Shown here piece by piece: positions 1-6,725 of a DNA stretch of 8,113 nucleotides. The first letter of the stretch is position 1. The number at the start of each line of letters is the position of its first letter. The translations under genes were made by a program, and so were the position numbers. This DNA comes from Longicatena sp. (lineage in GTDB: Bacteria > Bacillota_I > Bacilli_A > Erysipelotrichales > Erysipelotrichaceae): NCBI GenBank assembly GCA_020025055.1, contig JAHHST010000067.1, positions 1 to 8,113 on the forward strand, in the 5' to 3' direction. The notes beneath the pieces are model-generated. The model saw only the letters and a program-made list of their open reading frames with translations, was not told the origin of the DNA and ran no database searches.

Positions 1-1158
1 ATTCACATCTTTATCTGATGTATTAATAAATACTTTTGGAGCAGGTTCTTTTGCTTCAATAACACTTCCTGCAAGCAATACGCTTCCTAATCCAACAAGT
101 GCAACTACACTAAAAATAATTGTTGCTTTTTTACGTAAAGCCAATTGCTTACCTTCTAATCCTTTTTCAATCATTGGTGTCAACATATTCATTAGTAAAA
201 TAGAATATAAACAACCTTCAGGAAGATTTGCTTTTATACGAATTAGTACTGTAAAAATGGCTGCACCTAAAGCAAAGATACAACGTCCTTGTGCGCTTGT
301 TGGTGAAGTTACAGGATCCGTTAACATAAATACAGCTCCAAAAACAACACCACCAGTTAATACATGTACTAATGGATACCAAATAAATCCAGGTAATCCA
401 TTAAAATCACCAACACCACGCATAAGTGCAACACCAGCTGTTAACACAAAAATGCTTCCTAAATAAACGACTGGAACTCTCCAATCAATTACTTGTCGAT
501 ATGCAAGGATTGCTCCAATAATCAATATAACTACTGCACTTGTTTCTCCCATTGCGCCAGGATACCATCCTGTAAACAATGTAGAAATACCACCTATTTC
601 ATTCATCATTTGATGAATCATTTCAGGATTTACAACCAACCAATTATATTCGGATGCAATTACGCCAGTAGGAGTAGCACCAGTTACTACATCTGTTGCA
701 GCTCCCATAAATGCAGCAAAAATTACTGCTCTACCAACTGCAGCTGGATTAAAAATATTATTTCCAAATCCCCCAAAAACTAATTTTGCGAAGAAAATAG
801 AAAAGAATGTTGCTACAGCAAGTGCATATGGTGGAATACTTATTGGGCACATTAATGTCAAAATAATTGCTGTAACCCAACCAAATGATCCACCTAAAAA
901 TGTTTTCACATAATCCAAATTAAATGCATTATCTTTTTTTGTAAAAAATGCAAATGCAACTTCAGTAATCATTGCCACTAAAATAGAAAGTAACATTAAT
1001 TTTATTTCTTGCATCACATAAGAAACTCCAAAGACACTATTATAATACACTAACGAAAATCCAAACACCGCTAACAATGCAATCGTCAATTCTAACATAA
1101 TTTGTTTCGTGCTTTGACTTTGGCGCAAGTTAGGTGATGCATTAAATGTAAATTTCAT
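1..1158 (-). CDS. rnfD: Rnf electron transport complex subunit D, C-terminally extended (partial, runs off the left edge)
   Basis: Integral membrane subunit of the Rnf complex, which moves electrons between ferredoxin and NAD and pumps ions. The frame is open from the ATG at 1156-1158 to the window edge (386 codons, no stop). A strong RBS, AAGGAGGATTT, lies just upstream and overlaps the rnfC stop; the gap between the genes is 12 nt. Several hydrophobic helices are visible. The motif T159-G-A-T162-P fits the covalent FMN site of RnfD/NqrB proteins, with T162 as the expected flavinylated residue. A conserved DPVTSP stretch and a late LPEG..YSILLMN stretch (around 320-330) are RnfD-like. RnfD proteins usually end soon after that point. 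Here the frame continues with a basic cluster (342-344), a further hydrophobic segment (about 345-367) and a polar tail (368-386 and beyond). Positive-inside logic puts the tail outside the cytoplasm, as in RnfG. An RnfD-RnfG fusion is inferred, not shown, because the rest lies outside the window. Confidence 0.93.
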   Translation of the reverse strand, partial: MKFTFNASPNLRQSQSTKQIMLELTIALLAVFGFSLVYYNSVFGVSYVMQEIKLMLLSILVAMITEVAFAFFTKKDNAFNLDYVKTFLGGSFGWVTAIILTLMCPISIPPYALAVATFFSIFFAKLVFGGFGNNIFNPAAVGRAVIFAAFMGAATDVVTGATPTGVIASEYNWLVVNPEMIHQMMNEIGGISTLFTGWYPGAMGETSAVVILIIGAILAYRQVIDWRVPVVYLGSIFVLTAGVALMRGVGDFNGLPGFIWYPLVHVLTGGVVFGAVFMLTDPVTSPTSAQGRCIFALGAAIFTVLIRIKANLPEGCLYSILLMNMLTPMIEKGLEGKQLALRKKATIIFSVVALVGLGSVLLAGSVIEAKEPAPKVFINTSDKDVN

Positions 1159-1170
1159 CCTAAATCCTCC

Positions 1171-2466
1171 TTACTTTTTCGCCATCATAAGCTGACGTTT
1201 TGCTATACGCACATTTTCTGTTACATTTAAACGAGATGGGCAAATATATGTACAAAGACCACATTCAATACATTCATTTGCACACAATTTTTCCATTGCA
1301 TTTTTGTCCTTTGTCTTAACCGCCTGTGCAATTCTTACAGGTTGTAATCCAGCAGGGCAATGATCACTACATTTACCACAACGTAAACATGCCACACTAT
1401 CAAATACTTGATTAGCTAAAACTGTAATTGCATTCATATTACGATCAACAACAAACTTATCATTTACAATTGTTTTTCCCATCATCGGTCCACCTGCGAT
1501 TAATTTTACATCTTCACATGTACAACCACCACACGCTTCAATAATTTCATTCACTGGCATTCCTACTGGAACCGTCACATTTTGGGGTTTCTTTACTGCA
1601 TTTCCTGAAATCGTTAATGTTTTCGAAACAATTCCTTCTCCGTGAAGCAATGCATTACCAAAAGCAATTGCTGTTGTTGCATTGTTTACAATTGCCCCAA
1701 CTTCTCCTGGTAATTTTTCATACTCTTTATGCATTAATTCACGAACCAAAACTCGCTCCCATCCCATTGGATAAACATCTGGGACTGCTGCAACATTAAC
1801 ACCTTCATATCCATTAAAAATTTCTTGACAAAATTTAATTAAGTCTGTATGCGCTTTCTTGATAGCGATTACAACCTCGTTTGCTTCAGCCATTTTTTTC
1901 ATAGCCATGATTCCTGTAATAAATTCTTCTTTATGTAATTGAATCATTTTGTAATCCGCTGTAATAAATGGTTCGCATTCTACTGCATTAATAATAAGTT
2001 TTTCAACATTTTTTGCAAACTTATATTTAATGTATGCTGGAAATCCTGCACCACCTAATCCAACAATTCCTGCATTCATCATAAAATCAATTAATGTAGT
2101 ACGATCCGCTTTTGTATAATCCAGTGGTTCAAAAGATTGTACTTTTTTGTATTCTCCATCATTTTCAATCACTAAATGATTTACTGGTTTTAATGAAGAA
2201 TGCATTCGCTTTTCAATACCCTTGACTGTACCAGAAACACTTGCAAAAATTGGAACGATATTACGTTCGTTACAAATTGCAATCTTTGTTCCTACACATA
2301 CCTTGTCGCCCTCTTTGACAAGCACATCTAAATTTGTGCTAGGCCCAGATATCAATGGAATATAAACGCTTTCATTCGCATTTAGTTGTAATACCTCTTC
2401 ATGCTCTGTTAACTCTTTGTGACCATCAATATGCTGACGCATCGCACCTTTAAACAACGACATCAT
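1171..2466 (-). CDS. rnfC: Rnf electron transport complex subunit C (NADH-side iron-sulfur/flavin subunit)
   Basis: Peripheral cytoplasmic subunit that exchanges electrons with NAD(H) in the Rnf complex. With the chosen start it has 431 residues, normal for the short form of the family. It shows an N-terminal barrel-like domain (about 15-85), the glycine-rich nucleotide/FMN-binding motif GLGGAGFP (136-143), NAVECEP (160-166), a GGPMMG loop, and two 4Fe-4S motifs: C360-x2-C363-x2-C366-x3-C370-P and C399-x2-C402-x2-C405-x3-C409-P. The start is uncertain: GTG at 2472, ATG at 2466 and ATG at 2463 are all in frame. I chose 2466 because AAAGGAAAGG then sits at a usual distance. Oddities: the N-terminal region lacks the usual QHIG stretch, and three closely spaced cysteines (C312, C315, C317) precede the GGPMMG loop. 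It is the first gene of a leftward operon with rnfD. Confidence 0.95.
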   Translation of the reverse strand: MMSLFKGAMRQHIDGHKELTEHEEVLQLNANESVYIPLISGPSTNLDVLVKEGDKVCVGTKIAICNERNIVPIFASVSGTVKGIEKRMHSSLKPVNHLVIENDGEYKKVQSFEPLDYTKADRTTLIDFMMNAGIVGLGGAGFPAYIKYKFAKNVEKLIINAVECEPFITADYKMIQLHKEEFITGIMAMKKMAEANEVVIAIKKAHTDLIKFCQEIFNGYEGVNVAAVPDVYPMGWERVLVRELMHKEYEKLPGEVGAIVNNATTAIAFGNALLHGEGIVSKTLTISGNAVKKPQNVTVPVGMPVNEIIEACGGCTCEDVKLIAGGPMMGKTIVNDKFVVDRNMNAITVLANQVFDSVACLRCGKCSDHCPAGLQPVRIAQAVKTKDKNAMEKLCANECIECGLCTYICPSRLNVTENVRIAKRQLMMAKK

Positions 2467-2485
2467 CGTCACCTTTCCTTTCTGC

Positions 2486-2514
2486 TTATTACTCTATGCA
2501 TACTCTAGTAATAA
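2486..2514. promoter_or_regulatory. perfect 8-bp inverted repeat in the rnfC leader
   Basis: The arms TTATTACT (2486-2493) and AGTAATAA (2507-2514) are exact reverse complements separated by 13 bases that contain the palindrome ATGCAT. The element lies between the predicted rnfC transcription start (about 2528) and the rnfC RBS. It could be a repressor operator downstream of the promoter or a weak hairpin in the mRNA leader. Its role is inferred only from its position and symmetry. Confidence 0.4.
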
Positions 2515-2534
2515 TCCCAAAATTCTACTCATAT

Positions 2535-2563
2535 AGTATAGCATTTTCGAATTATGACATAAA
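2535..2563 (-). promoter_or_regulatory. candidate promoter of the rnfC operon (extended -10)
   Basis: On the minus strand an extended -10 element, TGCTATACT, is present with its hexamer at 2535-2540. A weak -35, TTTATG, lies at 2558-2563 with a 17-base spacer. The extended TG may compensate for the poor -35. The predicted start near 2528 gives a leader of about 60 nt that contains the inverted repeat at 2486-2514. Confidence 0.5.
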
Positions 2564-2609
2564 GGTTTTTTCTTATTTTCTTTCCCCTTTTATCATGAAA
2601 TAAAATATT

Positions 2610-2630
2610 TTTGTAAATTTCATTTATAAA
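2610..2630. promoter_or_regulatory. 21-bp imperfect palindrome in the divergent rnfC / apbE-unit intergenic region
   Basis: TTTGTAAAT (2610-2618) and ATTTATAAA (2622-2630) are reverse complements at 8 of 9 positions around a 3-base centre. It lies between the two divergent promoters and overlaps neither. A second, looser pair, ATGAAAT (2595-2601) and ATTTCAT (2617-2623), overlaps it. The inner form TTGTAAA-N5-TTTATAA recalls the redox-repressor Rex operator (TTGTnAA-N4-TTnACAA), but its centre is one base too long. It may be a chance product of AT-rich DNA. Confidence 0.35.
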
Positions 2631-2665
2631 TATCCAATATCTTCTAATTCTCCTTATAAAAATCA

Positions 2666-2693
2666 TTGCATGTATTTTTTTTTCGTATATAAT
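2666..2693 (+). promoter_or_regulatory. candidate promoter of the orf98-apbE unit with a T9 spacer tract
   Basis: A -35-like TTGCAT (2666-2671) and a perfect -10 TATAAT (2688-2693) are separated by 16 bases, nine of which form an unbroken T run (2675-2683). Transcription would start near 2700, about 20 nt before the ATG at 2721. This also argues against a start at the in-frame ATG at 2670, which would fall inside the -35. Confidence 0.6.
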
Positions 2694-2720
2694 AAGTCCT
2701 ATGAACAAGAGGTGTGTATC

Positions 2721-3017
2721 ATGAAAATACAAGAAGTTTTTAAAAATACAACCATAATGAGTTTTTGTGTTCCTTTGGCAATAACGGAGCTAGGTTTTGT
2801 ATATTTAAATGATAATGGTATGTTTAACATCACTATTAATTGGAAGAATAGTAACTGTATTAATAAAACAATTACTGCTCAACAACTATTAAATCTATTT
2901 GAGAATCATGCAAAATGTTATAAAACTCAACAAGAACATTTTGAAGAAAAAAAGCAAGAAATGATTCGTGAAATAAAAGCAATTCCCTTCGATACAATTA
3001 TCGAAGCAGAATTATAA
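2721..3017 (+). CDS. uncharacterised 98-residue protein, first gene of the apbE unit
   Basis: I do not recognise this protein. The start at 2721 is chosen because AGAGGTG (about 2708-2714) is correctly placed and the predicted promoter lies just upstream. The 98 residues contain no signal peptide and no convincing membrane helix. The N-terminal half (about 1-50) alternates hydrophobic and polar residues, as in a small beta-rich fold. The C-terminal half is charged and probably helical (about 52-85, rich in K, E, Q and H). Three cysteines (in the stretches SFCVP, SNCIN and AKCYK) are scattered and form no metal-binding motif. It ends 11 nt before apbE, whose RBS lies in that gap, so the two genes are almost certainly cotranscribed. 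It faces away from rnfC. A role linked to flavinylation or Rnf is possible from context only. Confidence 0.75.
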   Translation: MKIQEVFKNTTIMSFCVPLAITELGFVYLNDNGMFNITINWKNSNCINKTITAQQLLNLFENHAKCYKTQQEHFEEKKQEMIREIKAIPFDTIIEAEL

Positions 3018-3028
3018 AAGGAGACATT

Positions 3029-4147
3029 ATGAAATTAAAGAAAACTTTATTATATTCTTTTTTATCCGTTACACTATTAAGCGGTTGTTCTACACAAAAA
3101 AAAGAATTACAGCAATTTTCAATGACGTCTACAACTTTAGGTTTTGATACCGTTATAACGTTTACTGCATATACAAAGGATGAAGCAACGTTTCAATCTT
3201 ACGAATCAATCTTAAAAAAAGACTTTAAATACTACGACAAATTATTCGATAAATATCATTCCTATGATAATATCAATAATATAAAAACAATCAACGATCA
3301 TGCCGGAAAAGAACCCGTGAAAGTCAATCAAGAAATTTTTAATCTTCTTTCTTTAGCAAAAGAATATGATGACATCAGTCACCATCAATTTTCAATCACA
3401 ATGGGTTCTGTGTTAAATATATGGCATGATGCAAGAACACAAGCAGAAAAAAACGCAAATGATGTTGCATTACCATCTATGAGTGATTTAAAAAAAGCAA
3501 ACGCACATACTGGATGGGAGCATGTTGAACTTAATAAAAAAAATAATACAGTATTTATTAAAGATAAAAACACGCAATTAGATGTTGGTGCTATTGCAAA
3601 AGGTTATGCTGTTGAAAAAATAGCTTCCAAACTCGAAGATGCTGGTTTAGAACACGCCATTATTAATGCAGGGGGTAATGTACGTTTAATTGGTGACAAA
3701 CCAAATCATAAGCCATGGAGCGTTGGGCTACAAATTCCTGATCACAAACAACTATCAACAAAATCCTTAATTTCATTATCCATCAACGATTCCACATCTT
3801 TTGTAACAAGTGGTGATTATCAAAGATATTTTGAATATGATGGAAAACTCATGCATCATATCATCGATCCCTCTACCTTAATGCCTGCAAGATATTGTAG
3901 AAGTGTTACAGTAATCACAAAAGATAGTGGGATTGCCGACATGTTATCTACTACGTTATTTACAATGTCCTATCAAGATGGTGTAAAGCTACTTAATCAA
4001 TTAGAAAAAGACAAAGGTATTCACGCAGAAGCCATTTGGGTCTATGATGATTCCCTTTTACCAAATGATGATGTAAAAACACTCTATAAAGCTTCTGATT
4101 ATTATTTATTATTTACAGACGGAATAAAGAAAATGATTAAGGAATAA
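3029..4147 (+). CDS. apbE: FAD:protein FMN transferase, ApbE family lipoprotein
   Basis: Transfers FMN from FAD to a threonine of target proteins such as RnfD, RnfG and NqrB/C on the outer face of the membrane. The 372 residues begin with a lipoprotein signal peptide: basic KLKK, a hydrophobic stretch and the lipobox LSGC, so lipidation is expected at C20. Family motifs are intact: LDVGAIAKGYAVEK (184-197), the INAGGN turn (212-217), TSGDYQRYF (260-268), HHIIDP (276-281) and ADMLSTTLF (303-311). D304 and T308 fit the usual metal ligands. The RBS AAAAGGAGA is 5-6 nt before the ATG. It follows orf98 in the same unit and stands divergent to rnfC-rnfD; RnfD carries the T-G-A-T target motif, so RnfD is a likely substrate. 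An A8 run (3096-3103) lies just after the lipobox codons. Length and motifs indicate a complete, active enzyme. Confidence 0.96.
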   Translation: MKLKKTLLYSFLSVTLLSGCSTQKKELQQFSMTSTTLGFDTVITFTAYTKDEATFQSYESILKKDFKYYDKLFDKYHSYDNINNIKTINDHAGKEPVKVNQEIFNLLSLAKEYDDISHHQFSITMGSVLNIWHDARTQAEKNANDVALPSMSDLKKANAHTGWEHVELNKKNNTVFIKDKNTQLDVGAIAKGYAVEKIASKLEDAGLEHAIINAGGNVRLIGDKPNHKPWSVGLQIPDHKQLSTKSLISLSINDSTSFVTSGDYQRYFEYDGKLMHHIIDPSTLMPARYCRSVTVITKDSGIADMLSTTLFTMSYQDGVKLLNQLEKDKGIHAEAIWVYDDSLLPNDDVKTLYKASDYYLLFTDGIKKMIKE

Positions 4148-4182
4148 CCAACGTTACCAATCTATATTTCAATCATATCAAG

Positions 4183-4221
4183 AAAAAAAGTAAGCGATGT
4201 ATACAAATCACTTACTTTTTT
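4183..4221. terminator. bidirectional rho-independent terminator between apbE and degV
   Basis: The stem is GTAAGCGAT (4190-4198) with ATCACTTAC (4207-4215), around an 8-base loop. It is flanked by seven A on the left (4183-4189) and six T on the right (4216-4221), so it works in both directions. The one imperfect pair is C-A in the plus-strand RNA but a G-U wobble in the minus-strand RNA, so the hairpin is slightly better for degV. The degV stop codon lies in the flanking T run. Confidence 0.85.
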
Positions 4222-5059
4222 AATATTTGATTTTTCGAATTCTACCAAACCCAATTGTTCCAGGACCTGTATGTGACATAATTACAGACTTAAACTGATG
4301 CTGTTCAACTGGCTGATGAATAGTTTCTTCTAAATATACTTTTAATTCATCACTGACACTACGATTATCTGCATCAATAATCATCCAAAGATAATCCTCT
4401 GGATTTACATCTTTTGTAATATGTGCGATTCCTTCTTTATATGCTCGTTTCAGAGTTCTAACTTTGTCAATTAAATCAATTGCACCTTGTTCAACTGATA
4501 GAAGAGGTTGTATCTTCAAAAGACCTGCTATAGATGCTGCAGCTGGAGAAATTCTTCCTCCATTTTTCAAAGTTGTCAAATTTTCTGGAATTAATACAGC
4601 ATATAATTCGCCTTCTGTTTCAATTTTCTCTTTTACTTGAGCTGTTGTATAACCCTTTTTAAACATTTCTCTTGCCATTAATAATACATCTATAACCGGA
4701 TAACATACAAATGTACTATCAACAACTGTTACTCTACCATCATATGCTTTTGCAAGATTGATAGCTACATTACAAGTGCCACTTAATTCTCTAGATAATG
4801 GCAAATAAAAAACTTCATCATATGTCTCAAGTAATGCATCCCACATTTTTGTTAAGTCTCCAATAATGGGTTGTGCAGTCTTTACTTGTTCTTCATTTTT
4901 TAAAGCACGAATCACATCTTCATCAAATATAGTTTCTTCTTCAATATATTCTTTTCCATTGATTGTGATAGGCATACGAACGACATGAATATCTAATTCT
5001 TCCGCTTGTTGTTTCGTGATATCTGCGCTTGAATCACACATTAATGCTATTTTATTCAT
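4220..5059 (-). CDS. DegV family protein (fatty-acid-binding, FakB-like)
   Basis: DegV proteins bind a fatty acid; the characterised FakB members present it to the kinase FakA for phosphorylation and entry into phospholipid synthesis. The 279 residues match the usual length. Visible family features are the N-terminal D9-S-S-x-D13, K60-T61-A-Q-P, S93 in SRELSGT (89-95), V-D114-S115, the NGGRIS stretch near 166-171, and the C-terminal H263-T-G-P-G. T61, S93 and H263 correspond by position to residues that hold the fatty-acid carboxylate in FakB structures. The segment after VDS (TFVCYP) is less typical than the usual serine/glycine-rich stretch. The start is supported by a GGGAGTGA site and a good promoter directly upstream. 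No fakA is in the window, so participation in fatty-acid activation is a family inference. Confidence 0.93.
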   Translation of the reverse strand: MNKIALMCDSSADITKQQAEELDIHVVRMPITINGKEYIEEETIFDEDVIRALKNEEQVKTAQPIIGDLTKMWDALLETYDEVFYLPLSRELSGTCNVAINLAKAYDGRVTVVDSTFVCYPVIDVLLMAREMFKKGYTTAQVKEKIETEGELYAVLIPENLTTLKNGGRISPAAASIAGLLKIQPLLSVEQGAIDLIDKVRTLKRAYKEGIAHITKDVNPEDYLWMIIDADNRSVSDELKVYLEETIHQPVEQHQFKSVIMSHTGPGTIGFGRIRKIKY

Positions 5060-5079
5060 AGAATCACTCCCTGCGTTAA

Positions 5080-5108
5080 ATTATACCAATTTTAAATAAA
5101 AATCACAA
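5080..5108 (-). promoter_or_regulatory. promoter of degV
   Basis: On the minus strand the -35 is TTGTGA (5103-5108), the spacer is exactly 17 bases, and the -10 is a perfect TATAAT (5080-5085). The predicted start near 5073 leaves a leader of only about 14 nt, nearly all of it the ribosome binding site. Confidence 0.7.
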
Positions 5109-5149
5109 TAACCTATAAAAAAATCATCTAATTCTATCTCTATATTTCA

Positions 5150-5923
5150 TTAAATGACTAGAATTCCTGCCATTTCTAAAAGCATGCAAATCAAAAACAA
5201 TACTATAATTAACAGTACTGGAGACATTCCTTTTTTCAACAATTTTGTACAAATAAAAAATATTATCAGTCCTACAAAGCCAGGAAGGATTGTATTTAAT
5301 TCTAATTGAATACCTGAAATATGAATACGTACCCATTGTTGTACTAAAATTCCAATCACAAACATTCCTACCATCGATGCACCTAATGCTACATTTTTTA
5401 ATAAGTCATCGGATAAATCCGATATTAATGAAATTCCTTTTTTATATCCCATTTCTTGTGTAACCCACAAAAAAGCAAATCGTATTATGTTCCACAAAGC
5501 AAAGAATAATATTGGTCCTAAAATATTTCCAGACAAAGCTAATGACGCACAAACCGCTGCTAATATTGGACGTAATGTAAACCAGAATACTGGATCTCCA
5601 ACACCAGCTAACGGCCCCATTAATCCTACCTTAATATCATGTAAATCCGCATCCGTTATCTTTTCACCATTTGCTCTAGCCTCTTCCATAGATAAAACAA
5701 TTCCTAAAATAGGTGCAGATACATACGGATGTGTATTATAAAATTCTAAATGACGTTTGATTGCTTCATTGTATTCTACATTATCTGGAAATAATTGTTT
5801 TAATGCAGGTAAGATAGCAAAACACCATCCACCATTCTGCATACGTTCAAAATTCCAAGACCCTTGTAAAAATTGATGATTAAAACATACATGTAAACGA
5901 TTTAACTTGCTTAACTTTTTCAT
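5150..5923 (-). CDS. manZ: PTS mannose/fructose/sorbose family, IID component
   Basis: One of the two membrane subunits that together form the sugar channel of a mannose-family phosphotransferase system. With the ATG at 5921-5923 it has 257 residues. That start has AGGGAGGGG at the right distance; a longer in-frame GTG start at 5962 would overlap the IIC gene and lacks a comparable site. Family signatures are clear: LQGSWNFERMQ..GW near the N-terminus, AILPALKQLFPD, RHLEFYNTHP, ILGIVLSMEEARA, and GLMGPLAGVGDPVFW before the first long hydrophobic segment. The last third is hydrophobic, with a positive KLLKKG loop before the final helix. It is the third gene of IIAB-IIC-IID, 13 nt after IIC. 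No clear hairpin terminator follows. The symbol follows general usage; the actual sugar is not fixed by the sequence. Confidence 0.95.
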   Translation of the reverse strand: MKKLSKLNRLHVCFNHQFLQGSWNFERMQNGGWCFAILPALKQLFPDNVEYNEAIKRHLEFYNTHPYVSAPILGIVLSMEEARANGEKITDADLHDIKVGLMGPLAGVGDPVFWFTLRPILAAVCASLALSGNILGPILFFALWNIIRFAFLWVTQEMGYKKGISLISDLSDDLLKNVALGASMVGMFVIGILVQQWVRIHISGIQLELNTILPGFVGLIIFFICTKLLKKGMSPVLLIIVLFLICMLLEMAGILVI

Positions 5924-5936
5924 ACGATGCCCCTCC

Positions 5937-6725
5937 CTATTCATAATCATCAATGATGTCACCTAAAGGATCTTCCTTGTTTTCTTTTTTTGATCCTATT
6001 GCATTTTTTTGTAACATGACAATCCACATAAGAGCAAAGCCTATAAAGCATAACATAATCATTGGAATTCCAGGTATACAGGCAAGAGCAAACCCAATGA
6101 TAAAAAATGGCCATGATTGTTTCGATGCTAACACATTCGCTACAATCGCAAAACCTACAACACAAACAACTCTTGAACCTATAACAAGACCTTTAAATAA
6201 CTCAATCGGTATTACATTTAAAATAGCACATACCCACGTGGAAGGAATCATTACTAAAATAAATGCAGGCAATAACACACGTAATCCTTGCATACAAATT
6301 CCTATCACATGATACTTAGCAACATGATAAGTAATATCCATATTATGAACTAATCGAACCGCTAAGTTACGACACATTTTTGTTAATGATAAACCTATTA
6401 ATGATAATGGAATAGCAATCGCAATACTAAATGCAATCACATAACTTGTTTTTATATCACTAGATAAACCATGCACCATTAAAATAGCTGAAATAATGGA
6501 TGCAAGACAGACATCTGGTGCAACACTAGCACCTAAATTCGCCCATCCTAAAGCAATCAACTGCAAAGAACCCCCTAACACAATTCCTTCTTTCAAATGT
6601 CCTGTAACCATTCCAATTAACGTACAAGAAATTAATGGCTGATGAAATTCAAATTCATCCAATATTCCTTCAATACCTGCAACAAATGATATAAGCATGA
6701 CGCATACAATAGAAATTAAACTCAT
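5937..6725 (-). CDS. manY: PTS mannose/fructose/sorbose family, IIC component
   Basis: Membrane subunit that binds and translocates the sugar together with IID. It has 262 residues, the normal size, and is hydrophobic almost throughout. The N-terminal half is strongly family-like: GIEGILDEFEFHQP, CTLIGMVTGHLKEGI, LGGSLQLIALGWANLGASVAPD. As I recall them, these segments most resemble the mannose/glucose-type IIC of lactic acid bacteria (ManM), the subunit that some class IIa bacteriocins use as a receptor. The C-terminus is short, charged and acidic (KEDPLGDIIDDYE). The start codon overlaps the IIAB stop by one base (TAATG), which suggests translational coupling; an AAAGGGGAT site lies within the end of the IIAB gene. 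Confidence 0.95.
   Translation of the reverse strand: MSLISIVCVMLISFVAGIEGILDEFEFHQPLISCTLIGMVTGHLKEGIVLGGSLQLIALGWANLGASVAPDVCLASIISAILMVHGLSSDIKTSYVIAFSIAIAIPLSLIGLSLTKMCRNLAVRLVHNMDITYHVAKYHVIGICMQGLRVLLPAFILVMIPSTWVCAILNVIPIELFKGLVIGSRVVCVVGFAIVANVLASKQSWPFFIIGFALACIPGIPMIMLCFIGFALMWIVMLQKNAIGSKKENKEDPLGDIIDDYE

Noticed and set aside
257..783. Plus-strand open frames opposite rnfD
   Set aside because: They lie antisense to a clear membrane protein gene and their translations are typical shadows with no domain or RBS.
2670..2720. Upstream extension of orf98 to the in-frame ATG at 2670
   Set aside because: That ATG lies within the predicted -35 element and has no RBS, whereas the ATG at 2721 has both an RBS and a promoter in place.
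2529..2732. Minus-strand open frame of 67 codons in the rnfC/apbE intergenic region
   Set aside because: It is AT-rich low-complexity sequence, has no suitable RBS, resembles no protein I know, and covers the divergent promoters and the start of orf98.
5924..5962. Upstream extension of the IID gene to a GTG at 5962
   Set aside because: It would overlap the end of IIC and bury the strong AGGGAGGGG site, and IID homology begins after the ATG at 5923.
5953..6312. Plus-strand 119-codon frame opposite the PTS IIC gene
   Set aside because: It is antisense to a well-supported gene and its translation has no family features; the frame is open because of codon bias on the other strand.
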